In this document: piece after piece, positions 17,648 through 30,297 of the stretch
Numbering within the stretch: the stretch's first letter is position 1
How the letters are laid out: each line of letters begins with the position of its first letter
NCBI GenBank assembly: GCA_963978895.1
Contig: OZ022244.1
Span: 26,683,398-26,747,397 of the forward strand
Length of the DNA stretch: 64,000 bases
Source: Erpobdella octoculata
Taxonomy: Eukaryota > Annelida > Clitellata > Hirudinida > Erpobdellidae
Direction: 5' to 3'
Notes under the pieces: generated by a model
The model's database searches: none
Seen by the model: only the letters and a program-made list of their open reading frames with translations
Told to the model about the DNA's origin: nothing
Position numbers and translations under genes: made by a program

Positions 17648-20600
17648 AATAATAATAAGCTGCTCAGGTTCAAACAATCAGAAAGTTATTCTTAAAATGT
17701 CACCTCTACAGACTACGACCTTAAACAAACAACATAGATGAATGATGATGAATGTCTTTGAGAACTGCAAACTGCATTCGTCATATTTTTGTGTTTTACT
17801 TCGAAGATGATATTGTAAAACTAAACTAAAATACTTAAATACAAATAACACCTCTACATAATTAAACATAATTAACTCCATCTTTATTTTATCAATTTAA
17901 TGATAATGATGATTGAATGAGCAAATATAATTTGGAATAAATTATTGCAGGCGAGTTATAATCAAAATTTACGTGCAAATAAATAAGCTTGAAAAGAAAA
18001 ACAAGAGAAGAATTTAAAAACACTTTTTTAAAAACAGTGCTTTATTTAAAATTTCTCGAATTTATACAGTTGTCATGGAGAGTTATTCAAGACACTTTTG
18101 GAGACTTTTAAATTGCTTTAGTCAAGAAACATTTCTCTATATAAATCAAAACACTTTGATTAAATTAAATATAAGCATGCTATGTAATATTGTTATATTT
18201 AACAATATTACATGCTAGAATTTCAAAATCTTCATCTTGGATCATATCATGGAAACTGAAATTGTATGCAAGATTTGAAATAGATTGAATAACAGGAAGA
18301 GATTCAAAATTGAGTAAATATGCTTTGATGATACACACTTAGTGAGCTAAATAAAGCACTGTAATGTAATAACCCATGTTGCAAAAACTAAATTGGCAAG
18401 AAGCCATAACAATGTTACTAATTTACAGTGATGAGTTTCTATGTCAACATAATATTTATTATTAATTTCAGTACCAAAGGATTTTTTTCAAATAAAACTG
18501 AAAAAATCAAAGAGCTCGAGAAAAAAAATAAAATAAAAAGATATAAATGAATTAATGTACAACTGAACAAACAAATAAAAATATGTGATAACATTTATAA
18601 CAATAACAACAACAGAGATGGTACAACAACAACAAGATGATAAGACAACAACAAAACCTCGACCCGTTTGAGACCCACCTGAGGTGTAAGCTCAACTTCC
18701 AGCTCTCCTTCCATGTACTGCCTCTCGAATTCAGAATTCTCTCCGACATAAGAAGCTATCATGCGCTTTATCTGCATGTAAAAAACAAAGCAAAAAATAT
18801 AAATAAATTAAAAACGTGAAAGTAAACAACAATTCTCATCCTGTTAAAACATAAATTTTTATATGAATAGATCTTAATTTATTAAATTAATCATAAAACT
18901 AAATAGTCATATAAATAATATTAATAATAATAATATAATGAATAACACAGAAATATCAAACATGAAAACATAATAACACGAATAATAAAGCAAATAATTT
19001 AAACGATACACAGTAAAAAAATCAAACCTGTTTGCCTCTTATGAGCTGACCAAGTCCTATCTCTTGTCCCTCTCCATCTACTCCTGCGTTGTTGCTGACC
19101 ACCGTCAAGTTCCTCACCCCGGTCGTCTTCAGGGCCGCGATCAAGTTTTCTGGGATGCCGCAGAGACCGAAACCTTGAAATTGTAGCAAAAAATTTTTTT
19201 TAATCAAAATGAATTGTTGAGAGGCCACTTCGACCACACTTGCAGATAACGTAGCAATTGTCGCAAAGTACTCGAAGGAAGAAAAGACGACAATTCTCTA
19301 ATAAAAAGTATTTAAGAAGCACAATTAATTGTAATTTAAATTGATCACAAGCTGACATATTCATAAAACTATTAACACAAAATTTGTTTTAGATTAGATA
19401 ACCAACATTCATTCTGGAAAAATAGCTAGGCTACAAAAATAAGAGTTAATTATAAAATAACTGCTCTATAAAATCAAGTTAAAAAGATAACAATCTCTTT
19501 GCATTAATGCTAAAACTGCTTTAGTTTTGGTTTAATAAAAAAAATGGCAAGAAACTTACCTGAATATTCAAAAAAACACAAAAAATAGAAGACAATCTTT
19601 AAAAAGAAAAAGTTCGTTAATGAAAACGAAACAAAACAAAATAAATTGTTTTGAACCTCCAACAACAATAGTTGAATCGTCCTTGATGTCTTTGACGGCC
19701 TCGAGTGCACTTGAGTATATCTGTGCATTTTTCACGAAAGTGGTAGAAAAATCTCGTTTTGATGTCTGTTAAAAAATTTGGTTGTCTATGTGTTATTAAA
19801 CAATTAAAATGAAACTTTTATTTCGTAATTAAATTTACAGAGTAGACATTTTAATTTAAATTATTATTTTTTTAATTGATATATGACAGAACTCGAATGC
19901 CCATCCATCTGTTTTTAAGCAAGCAACCAAGCAAACATAAAAATTATAAAAATATGGCTAGGAAAATTTTTTAATCAACATTTGATATAGTTGTAGTTAT
20001 AAAAGAGTTTTGTAAATTTAGCAGTAGTAAAACAATTTAGTTTTCATTGCAGAAGTAAATTTGTTTACAATGTTCAGAATTAATTAAATTGTAAAAAAAA
20101 TGACAATGCATTCACAAGAATAAAGAAAAACGTAATTTTTCTAAATTATTTAGAATCTAAATACAAATAAAAATAAAAACAAACAGTTACTAACACCAGT
20201 AATCATTTTAAGACTTTTAAAGAAAGCAACAATTACTTTTTAAACTAGATATCATGAGACATTTAGTAGAGCATACAGCCTTCAACTTTCGGACACTGTT
20301 GTATCAAATAATATTTTTAACCCATTTTTAAGCCATCCAAGTCAGAAATAGTAACAACGAAAATCTGATGTTTTGGGAGTAGACGATAATACAAGAATAG
20401 ATCTTCAGCAGTAAGCAGAGGCGCGTCAGCACGTACCACTTGACACCGAAGCGAAACTTATTCACTTTCGGGCAAAAAATTGATTAAATACAGCCAGACT
20501 AAGCTATATTTATAAATCAAACCTATTTAAACTAGGACTATAATGTTAATAAATCGGTACACCGGCGCGAATGGAGGAGCGACGTGAGTTGTGCGCTCTG

Positions 20601-20770
20601 TAAGGTAAGACCACAACAATAATAAAAATTAATAAATAGTCACCAGCTGAAACCAAATAAACCATTGTAAAAAACGATTCAACAACCTTTGGGGCATGTC
20701 TCAGTCCAGAAATTCTCGAGTTTATCTTCAAAATCGACAGAGAGAAACGAGGTATCCAAACGTGCAGCAT
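11752..20770 (-). CDS. OXCT1: OXCT1: succinyl-CoA:3-ketoacid CoA-transferase (SCOT), mitochondrial, complete (about 522 aa)
   Basis: Mitochondrial matrix enzyme that moves CoA from succinyl-CoA to acetoacetate, the rate-controlling step of ketone-body use. Exons, minus strand: 20770-20687, 19765-19657, 19173-19028, 18771-18679, 16938-16789, 16648-16542, 15194-15026, 14325-14214, 13700-13606, 13441-13320, 12901-12829, 12456-12286, 11991-11890, 11787-11752. All phases agree and the 522 residues match the usual length (about 520). Residues 1 to about 37 are basic and lack acids, like a transit peptide. The first half has [14 protein letters not shown] and SNNAGV (subunit-A fold). The second half has [11 protein letters not shown], with catalytic Glu near 349, then [20 protein letters not shown] and [10 protein letters not shown] (subunit-B fold). 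The protein ends LKPMGQI. The first exon is chosen on phase and transit-peptide character and is the least certain; all other exons are near-certain by conservation. Confidence 0.96.
13000..13300. repeat. Diverged minisatellite, unit about 29-30 bp, in OXCT1 intron 10
   Basis: The phrase CCATTATTCACTCATC recurs about ten times at 26-30 bp intervals between the exons starting at 12901 and ending at 13320. Units on the right side are more alike (ATCGATCCACGTTAAA). Confidence 0.75.
13832..14212. repeat. 29-bp minisatellite abutting an OXCT1 splice donor
   Basis: About 13 copies of a 29-bp unit carrying GTTCATAGCAGGTTCAACT. The last unit merges with the 5' splice site of exon 8 (exon ends at 14214, intron begins GTTAGTTG), so the array starts within the first few intron bases. 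Confidence 0.85.
14640..14790. repeat. Dispersed GGCCGGGC-type degenerate repeat in OXCT1 intron 7
   Basis: Alternating GGGCCGGGC, GGGATTTT and AGGGCTGAG motifs resemble the reverse complement of the CCCGGC/AACCCG-rich stretches near 31680-31770 and 36065-36310. It is probably one repeat family. Relation is by eye only. Confidence 0.4.
15791..15863. mobile_element. Tiny piggyBac-like MITE (73 bp) with TTAA target repeats
   Basis: CCCATTAATGG at one end is mirrored by CCGTTAATGGG at the other, directly flanked on both sides by TTAA (15787-15790 and 15864-15867). The TTAA duplication with CCC...GGG ends is the piggyBac pattern. There is no coding capacity. It sits in OXCT1 intron 6. Confidence 0.5.
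16065..16282 (+). repeat. Dispersed repeat, copy 1 (OXCT1 intron 6)
   Basis: It shares order and wording with 38735-39005: 'gacat.g.atc.taaaaatatta.cc', 'agta..a...a.gatgtttgtagttacta'-like text, 'aattatcataatgctt..taat', a long T-run before 'aagt.g.t', and 'cggacatc..' near the end. Same orientation, diverged. Class unknown. Confidence 0.5.
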
Positions 20771-22334
20771 ATCGCTCTCTACTTCTCTACTCTTATTATT
20801 GACGATGCACTCAGCCCTCTACGAGAATGAAACCAGCTTTTGAATTATAAAGGCAATAAATTCTGGGCTCGTTAACAGTTTCTATAAGTAAGTCGAATAT
20901 TTGTCACAAATTTAATTCTCCTGAGCGAGTCTTAAATAAATTCAACCGTAGGTCTATGGCGTCTGCTATGGTCATTTCCTCTAAAAAATATCCGTTTTGT
21001 AACAATAATTGATATCTTTAAATTTCAATATTGCAATTTCATGCTGCTTTAGACAGCGAATAAATACGCCCGCAAATATTTACACAACAATAATATAGAT
21101 GGCAAGCATGATAAGGCCCAACAAACTTTTCAGCTATATAGCCAGCCATCTTTACTTGCTCTGATTTTGTTGTAAGGTCCCGTAATTCTAGCTAGGTAGT
21201 TACATGGGAGTATATTTAAAAATCTAAATAAGCAACATATGCTGACAGGAGATCCACTGTCTAAAAATTCTGATTGGAACATTATCATAAAAATGAAACA
21301 CTAAGTTTATTTGTTTAACTATAAAAAGACTGTTTAGAATATAGCAACACTCTTGACACATATTTTGGTCCCTCGTCGAACTTTTGACTCTCGTTTTTTT
21401 GTTCTATGGTTAACATATTTAAATAGTACTACTGGTTTTTAAACTTGGATAAGGCTGGTAAAAATTGAAGTCTGAGTCTGTTAACTTATTCAACTGAAAC
21501 AGATAAATATTCAAATGTTTATACCCCGTAGGTGTCTACGTAAAGTTTTTAAAATCATTTGAGAAGGGAATTTTTCACTAGACCAAAACTAAGCTAAGGC
21601 GTAGAGTTTGGGGGCGACGGGACCAGCTGCCCACTCTAGGACCATGTCTTGCCAATTTTCAAAAAATTGTTTTTGTCTTAGGAAAACTGTTAAATAAACA
21701 TGGACAGATACAGGATTAGTGAAAGCGGGGGTCCAAAACGGGTTGAGAAAGAAAAGTGTTTCTTTCAATTTAGTGTTAGATTTATATGTTTTAATATACA
21801 CTTTTGGTCAAGATGTATTAATTCAAAAACTGAATTTCTGTTACAGGTTTCAACAGATTAGTAGAGGTAATTAAATTTACTGACTTTTTAGCAATGAAAT
21901 GCTTTACATTATAGGACATGCCATAATATAGGCATGAGCAGCGGGAGATCCAATCATGGTGTGCCTTAATGCGACTCAAATTCAACACATCAAAACAGAG
22001 CTCATCTGGTTCTATTAAAGTAGCCGTGTTTCTTATCCTCTGAGTCAGTGACGCACCCAGGATTTTTTCGGGATGGGGGGATTGTTAAAAAACTTTTTTC
22101 AGGGTTTGAAAATTTTTTGGAAGATATGGATTTTTTTCAGATTTGATTATTTATTACTCCTTAAGTCCTATTAAACAACAAAAGATTTTAATACAAATTT
22201 GATTTCAATGTGCAGAATAATTTTATTTTTAATTGAAAAATATTTAAACTTTTCAAAATGTTAAGAAATATTGTGTATTAATTAGACAAATAAGCTGTTT
22301 TAGTTTGATAATATATTAGCCATTTTATCTAAAA

Positions 22335-22600
22335 CTAGCGAGGTACCCGGCGTTGCCCGGGGTTTTTCTATCGTCTTTCCTTCCCCGCTTGCTCTCTCAC
22401 ACAAACATTATTTTATTTTAAATTTACACTACATGCATTAAACATTTTTTTGGAATAATTTCTGGAAGAAAAATTCTAACTTTTACTTAAGCACGCCGAG
22501 TATTATGTTTTCATGCATTAAAAACATTTTCGAGAATAATTTTTGTAATCAGTATATACGTCCAGTTGTGTTTTTGAAAGAACCAGAGACGTAATGAGCT
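22335..22600 (-). mobile_element. Helitron-like element, 3' end, reversed
   Basis: Read on the minus strand it ends with a hairpin-forming ACCCGG-CGTTG-CCCGGG block followed by a CTAG terminus, then T. Just inside is a purine-rich GAGCAAGCGGGGAAGG segment like those at 7660 and 8650. The 5' part appears lost or interrupted by the LINE to the right. Confidence 0.5.
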
Positions 22601-22619
22601 GAGCACACATTGATTTTGG

Positions 22620-23745
22620 TAAAATATATTTATTTTTATTTTCATTTATTTATTTATTTCTTCAACAGAAGGACCCGTAGGCCACTAACACCGTTCGGAC
22701 AACATAAAGCGTACGTTCGAACAGAATTCAAAGCAAAAATATAAGAAGAATAGTAACAAACAAATACGCAAAATAAACATATAAGTCATCGGGTATTTAA
22801 ATCGGCTATCTGACCATTAAGTGTTAGAAATTTTGAAAGGTCGGTTTCATTTATCAGACATCTGAAACGGCTGTAGGTAGTTGAGTTGACCACGTCGTGA
22901 GGCAGGGCATTCCAGGATTTTATTATTCGGTTGGAAAAGAAGAACTTGGCAGCATCGATCTTGTGTAGGCCAGACCTCAGCTTATAGCAATGGCCTCTTG
23001 TGGCCTGGTAACCAGACGATTCAAAACTGGTGACTAAAGTTGAGTCAATAAGACCATTTAGAATTTTGTAGCATAGACATAGGTCAGCAATAAGTCTGCG
23101 ATGTTCCAAAGATTTGAGACCGAGGATGTTGAGGCGAGTTTAATAAGGGAGACGGCTGACAGAAGGAATTGTTCTTGTAAATTGTCTTTGGACTCTCTCG
23201 AGCCTGTCGATCAAATGCCTGTGGTGTGGATTCCACACCGAAGAACAATATTCAAGTAGTGGTCGTACATACACGAAAAATGCTCTCGTCAAGAGATCTG
23301 GATCTTTATTAGTGAAACATACATTGATCAGCCGTAATCTAACAGATGCCGCATGTACAATACTGTCAAGGTGATTTTAAAATTTAAGGTCATTTTCTAT
23401 TACAACGCCAAGGTCCCTTGCCTGATCAACAATCTCTAGTTTATGAGAGTCAATATGATAGTCAAGCTCCCTACTTGCTAGACCATAGATGGAGCATACG
23501 ATATCCTAATCATCTTGCAACTCTTATCCTTTTGACTTGTCCAGCTCTGGAAGTAAGCTAGAAATGTGGTCATTCCAGCTAGAGCTGCTGGAAACAGACA
23601 ATCCTAATAAAGTTTCATTGCAACTTTCTATTATCAGAAAACCACGACAGTTTACTGTTAATTTATCGGACCTTGGTCTACCAGTTTCATAAATGATTAG
23701 TTTAGTTTTATCAGGATTCGACTCTAGCTTGTTTATATACACGTA
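22620..23745 (-). mobile_element. CR1/L2-like non-LTR retrotransposon remnant (reverse-transcriptase 3' part)
   Basis: Minus-strand frames give the characteristic C-terminal end of a CR1/L2-type reverse transcriptase: LLTRAFFVYVRPLLEYCSSV (about 23290-23225), LIDRLERVQRQFTRTIPS, then LEHRRLIADLCLCYKILNGL, TRGHCYKLRSG and FFSNRIIKSWNALP. Frames shift between segments and there are internal stops, so the copy is dead. A further segment at 23742-23524 (NPDKTKLIIYETG ... NDHISSLLPEL) resembles the same region of a reverse transcriptase. An (AAAT)-rich tail lies at about 22660-22630, the 3' end on this strand. Confidence 0.75.
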
Positions 23746-24989
23746 GTAGTAATTAAAATAAATAAAAAATTCTAAACTTCCCGTCTGCCACTTTTTTGTG
23801 AAAAAGTTGCCTTGCGTCTAGCCCCTTGCCCCGCCCCTCGTGAAAATTAGAAACTCTGCGCCTATGATACTAAAAGTATATTGAAAACAATCTACTTATT
23901 AATAAACTAAGTAATTGATTGAATTAAATTAAACTCAGGATGTTTTTTAACTATGGAACCGCCCAGCCCAGTATACTGTGTTGCTGCAATTTGAAGCCCA
24001 GGTTCGGCTGACCGCTGGTAGACTGCACATCAGGCACTGATTCATTCGCAATAACGACATTGAAAAGAAATTTGAAAAAAAAATGCAGTAATGTTTAAAG
24101 AAATAAAGGCTGAAAAGTTAATCACTATCTTATTTGATTGTTCACACTTGTCTTTAACTATACCTACATGTGTAAGTGTGTGTGTGTATGTGTGTAAATT
24201 GGTTTGTTAAAAATGTATTATAATTATAATTATTTATTATTTAGTTATTTCTTAGCCGATTAATGATATACATCACACAGACGCAAACAGTGCATCGCAT
24301 CGCAGATATCTAGTGCGGGATTAACACTTATGAGGCCTTGGCGCACCTAGAAAAATGAGGCCCATTATCTCTCGCGAAAATATAGTAATTTTACTTTGGC
24401 ATCTGAATATATAATGTAACGAAGACTAAAAAGTATGAAACTTTAATTTCAAAATAAAAAAGACGTTTTTTTTGTAAAGAATGCTCCAAAAGTAGAAAAG
24501 AACTTTATGTTTTTTCTATTATTTTCCAATTATATGCAGCTCTAACGTAAAAATTAAATGTGCATATATAAAAATGCTTTATTTAGTTCTAGAGTAGTAA
24601 ATATCTCAAATAGATTAGTTGACACGATACTATCTGATTATACCACAGTTTTTAATATAGCGTTATCCAGGCATGGATACTAATTTTTATGCAATTTTTT
24701 TTATTTATTATTTAAAAATTTTTTAACTTGAAGTGGCTGTCTACAGGCCTAAAAACTTCTAAACAACCATAATAAATGCTTTATTGCATAATTTAAAATT
24801 TAAAATATAAAAATAGGAACAAAGAATGTTAGCTCCTAAAGATTAGATCCAGTTGTAACAATTTCATCAATTAAGGCAAAAGTTGAAAAACATCTTTTAA
24901 CTGTAAAATGAAAAAAGTCAGTATAGGAATTTTTGTTGTTAAAATTAGCATCAATAAAATAATGCAATCAAATATTTAAACGCATCATT

Positions 24990-26225
<1,236 letters not shown>

Positions 26226-26337
26226 CATAAATACATAAATTCATAATTATCATAATTAATTATTTAATCGATCGATCATTTCTTATTAACAAAATTACAT
26301 CAGCTACAACAGAATATATGTGGGCGTTTAAAAACAT

Positions 26338-29300
26338 TTAACTTACACACATAACCGAAACTGATGCAATGAAAGGTATGATCAAACACGTGACACTGTT
26401 TCTTGTAGCAGAAGACAATTCGGCTTTTTCAATTTTCATGCTTTCATTTTCTGTGTTTGTGTTAAAGTTTCGCTCAGCATTTTCTGACTCTTCTGCAATT
26501 GAAAATTCATGGTTCTAAAAACTGCCTCATTCTATGTTTGAGTGTTGTTGAATGTCGTTATCATATATATGCATATGCTCTGGACCCTACTTGACCGGCC
26601 CGGCTGAAAACTTTGATGTATATAAGTTAAGTTCCCCGGGCATTCACCTTTGCAATTGTCCACCCACGTTGAACGCGTGGATCCTCTGTGGCAAACGCAT
26701 TCTGATTCTATCAATTGACCACCATAAAAGAAAACTTCTGTACAATTTGCATTGGTGCATCCTCCGTTGTCTTCCCAGCACTCTGAACAATTAGAAAAAA
26801 ATAACATGCTTCATTCAAATAACATTACCAAAATAATTTTCCAACTTATTTGAACTATTTTTGTTATTTTGTATATTCGAAAGAATTCAAATATTACTTC
26901 TCATTTCACAGCGGTCTCCAACGTAACCAGAATGACAGCGTGGGCATATTATTGTTAACTGATCTGAATTGCAATTGCCGTTGTTATATTGCAAACATTC
27001 ATCTTGCTTTAAATGACCAGGACATGCTGAATAAAATAATTTCTATGTTATAGAATTGAGGACAAATTGTTTAATGACGCAAAGAACATAGGGCAAATCG
27101 TTCATGATGAAGCGACATTTTTTTAAATTAAAGATATTTTGAGCAATTTGAAGCATTTGATAAAGAAGAAAGAATAAAGTTTTATTTCTCAATGTTTAAA
27201 AATTTTTATAAAGATAATTATTTAACTCAACCCTTTTCAGGTTAAGAAAGAAATAAAATTAATTAAAGTGAAATAGTTTTTTAAATCTTGTTTAAACTCT
27301 ACTTACTGTAATATCTTCTATAACGGTTAGATTCCACACAGTACGTTTCATTTGTTGCTGTATCCAGATCGCTTGCGCTAATATCAGCAGCACAACCAAT
27401 ATACAAAGAATAGAACCTTGAAACTTAAATTCAAATAAAATATAATTATCATAAAACCATGTTTTTCTGCAATATCGTCAAGCAAACCCGAGTAAACTGC
27501 GAAATATCCTCTGCCACCGGATGGAGTTTTCACGTCATCAAAATATTCAAGACAATTTGACGAGGCGACAGCAGATGCCAAACTTTTATTGAATTCCACA
27601 CAAAAACAGTCTGTTTCCTTTTTATATAAATGAATTTCAATGTTTTATAATGGTTATGAAAATGAAAATGTGAACAGAGGTGGTAGTAGTAGTAGGTACA
27701 TCAAACCTGAAGAGCGACAAATTTGAAATTTCTTGTATTACATTTCTTACAACAATCTCCGAATGAATTAACATCAGTTTCTTTTTCAATGCTCTCCGAT
27801 GCGTTCAGCGTATTGTAACAACCAACAAAGTAGTTTATTGCCGTGTCTAATATCATTGTAAATTTTATCAGTAAAATTACTTTTAAAATATTTTTTTACT
27901 GTTTTGAACATTAAACAGTTTTTCAAGCAGACAAAGTACCGTAGCCGTGGCCTAGAGGCTTTACGATTTGAGTGCCACTGTAATAATATTGAACATATCG
28001 AGTAAATCTGTTGACATCGCATTTGAATAATCCGTTTGTTTCGTTACATTTGTAGTATTGACCGATTGTCCCTCTAGATATGAAGAGGTCAGTTATTAGT
28101 CCAGCATCTGGAAGGCATTTTTGTATTTAATTGACAATTGAAACCGTTTCGATTTGTTGCAAACAAATTAATCAAATAAACAGATGTAATTGGTGCAAGT
28201 GGGATATTTTGAAATCATTGTCATTCGAACAACATTAAAACTTGTCATCCGAACTTCCATTAAACAGTTACGAACAATTTTGAATTTTGCAACTCTGCAT
28301 TGCAGAAGCTAGTTTAGTTTAGTTAGTTGTTGCAGAGTCTACAATCCAACTGGTTTTATCGGCAAGAGATTATGATTCCACTATTGTCCACCATTTATTT
28401 CGCTAACTGCATTTAATCAAAGTTCCCGAACACGTCAATTCAAACTGTCGTTTATAATATCTATCTCTGTCTGCACAACCCGGGGATCATCCTAACTCCA
28501 CCGATCTCCGTCGCAGAACCGATGTCGACCCGGGGCATTGGCGGCTTTGGCAATCTGGTTCGACATCGGTCTTCGTTCCACCGATTCGTCTGGGCAGCAC
28601 CAGGGGTGTGGAACGGCCACTTACGAGCTCTCCGCAACACCCCGACGTTACCCACATTTCGATAGAAGTTTTAAATTTATCTTCTTCTAAGCCTTTTTAA
28701 TGTATGAAATACCAAAGAAAATTACCTGTCGCAGATCGTGATAGATCCTATTTTTTTTTATTATAAGACTTATCGCAAGATGCCGCAAAATATTTTTGTT
28801 TTAATGCTTTATGCCAGGTTGTAAAAAGAATACTAAAACATTGGTTTCAAATAAATTAACAAAGTAAAAAACCTGAAGGCTCAGTGAGAGTAATTTCTTC
28901 GATGCGATAATAACCGAAAAGATAGATGTGAACGAATTGGTTTGTGCCTCCCCATTTGAAAGCATACACTTCTTTTGTAGACAATTGTTCTAAAGTGATG
29001 CAAAAATGTTCTTAAGTGCTAACAACGTTCTATAATAATACAAATTGTTTTAAAGTGAAACAAAATGTTCGAAAGTGATACAAATTGTTCTAAAGTGATA
29101 AAACTAACTCTAAAGTGATCCAAATTAGTCTAAAATACAAATTGTTACTAATTGTATTCTGTCAGATAGCAAGCTAGTGATTTAAAGTTTAGTAACTTTA
29201 GTAGTTTAAATTTTTAATTAGTTTTTATAGAGGTTTCAAACCATACTGCCATACTATACTAGGCCCTAAAATTAAGATAGCCAAGCCGCTAAAATAGTGT

Positions 29301-29610
29301 GACTATAAACATAAATTTTTCAAGTTCTGCTAATTTGTTTATTTTTTTAAAATTTATTTATAATGTTCACAAATAGCAGGGCCAACGGCCACTTACATCA
29401 TTTGAATGGCAATACAAACAGAAAGAGAGTAAATAAGTTTTTTTAGCTTTACAATTTACTTGCAACAACTTGAAGAAAATAACTTGTTAGTTTAGTTTAG
29501 TCATTTGTTACGAATGTAAACGAACCTTGGAATGTAAAGTTTGTAAAGTCTTCCAATGCTAAAACCATGAAGAAGACTAAGTCGATTAAAATTAAAAGTA
29601 TACCGTCCAT
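26338..29610 (-). CDS. Secreted or anchored protein with galactose-binding-like, WSC and EGF-like modules (about 395 aa)
   Basis: Likely an extracellular carbohydrate-binding or adhesive protein; no exact ortholog recognised. Exons, minus strand: 29610-29526, 28971-28873, 28107-27940, 27846-27707, 27617-27458, 27423-27307, 27026-26898, 26782-26648, 26492-26338. Most introns are phase 1. Residues 1-19 are a signal peptide (MDGILLILIDLVFFMVLA). Residues 29-117 (FVHIYLFGYYRIEEITL ... CDVNRFTRYVQYYYSG) recall a discoidin/fucolectin fold. Residues 118 to about 214 match a WSC domain: YFVGCYNT, CCKKCNTRNFKFVALQ, ETDCFC and a GGRGYFAVY end. Two cysteine-rich EGF-like exons follow (CPRCHSGYVGDRCE; CWEDNGGCTNANCT). 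The C-terminus is hydrophobic (LIIPFIASVSVMCVS, then stop); a GTAAGT sits exactly there, so a further exon is possible. The exon 5 donor and exon 6 acceptor have alternatives. Confidence 0.75.
28485..28690 (+). mobile_element. Non-LTR retrotransposon fragment (extreme RT C-terminus)
   Basis: Plus-strand frame reads GIGGFGNLVRHRSSFHRF then WAAPGVWNGHLRALRNTPTL and PTFR, followed by stops. This matches the usual end of CR1/L2-like reverse transcriptases (G-x-x-x-WN-x-LP-x-x-L...PT...F). It is GC-rich against its surroundings and broken. It lies in intron 2 of the WSC/EGF gene, opposite in strand. Confidence 0.5.
29000..29140. repeat. Short tandem repeat, unit about 20 bp
   Basis: CTAAAGTGATACAAATTGTT-like units repeat about six times with indels, in intron 1 of the WSC/EGF gene. 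Confidence 0.7.
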
Positions 29611-30297
29611 GCTGAATGTGCATATTGTAAACATTTGAAAGTAAACAAATGGCGCCATTCCTGATAAGATGATGGTGTTATTAAATTTTTTAAAAGTTAA
29701 CTGCTCGTTATAATGATTATTTCTTATTTATTATTATTTTTTTTAGAATCTTCTTCTTTTGTACCCAAGTTTGACGTTGCAGTTTTGAACAAGGCGACCG
29801 TTGACCTTTTTCTTCTTATATCTTCTATTTATCTTCATCTATTCTCGATTTGTTAGCAAGAGTCTCAGTCGTGACTAGAAATAAATAATACACCTTTATT
29901 TGGAACAGGAAAAAATTTCGGGCTTGCTCAGATTTTTCTGCGGGCATTAATTTAGTATTTTTTTAGTTTTTAGCTAAAAATCAAGTAGCCACGTATTTTT
30001 TCAATTAAATATTCTTAGAAACTAAAATATAATATTTTACCAGAATACAACTTAAAATGTACTTTCAAATCATTAAGGAGAAAGGAACATTCGCCCCATC
30101 GTTCCTTTATGGATCTGCCTCTGTAATAAAAGCAGACATAGAACGATTCCGCTACTAACGTTTTACACTTACACCCACTCCATGTTTGTTATAGCATTTT
30201 CTACAAATTTCTACGATTATGGGTGGAAGCTTGATTTAAAACTTTCTCGGATTTTTTTCAATTGACACTTATTCACAGATGAGCAGTTTGTGATAAA
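29611..30297. promoter_or_regulatory. Spacer between divergent start codons
   Basis: About 690 bp separate the minus-strand start at 29610 from the plus-strand start at 30298. The spacing suggests a shared bidirectional promoter. No TATA box or clear CpG island can be assigned by eye. Confidence 0.3.

Noticed and set aside
18176..18220. Palindrome TGTAATATTGTTA...TAACAATATTACA as a terminator or regulatory hairpin
   Set aside because: A perfect short hairpin, but intronic and AT-only; most simply a chance or decayed element end in an AT-rich genome.
21589..21801. 70-codon minus-strand open frame with FWTPAFTNPVSVHVYL
   Set aside because: Possibly transposon-derived, but no motif is strong enough to call.
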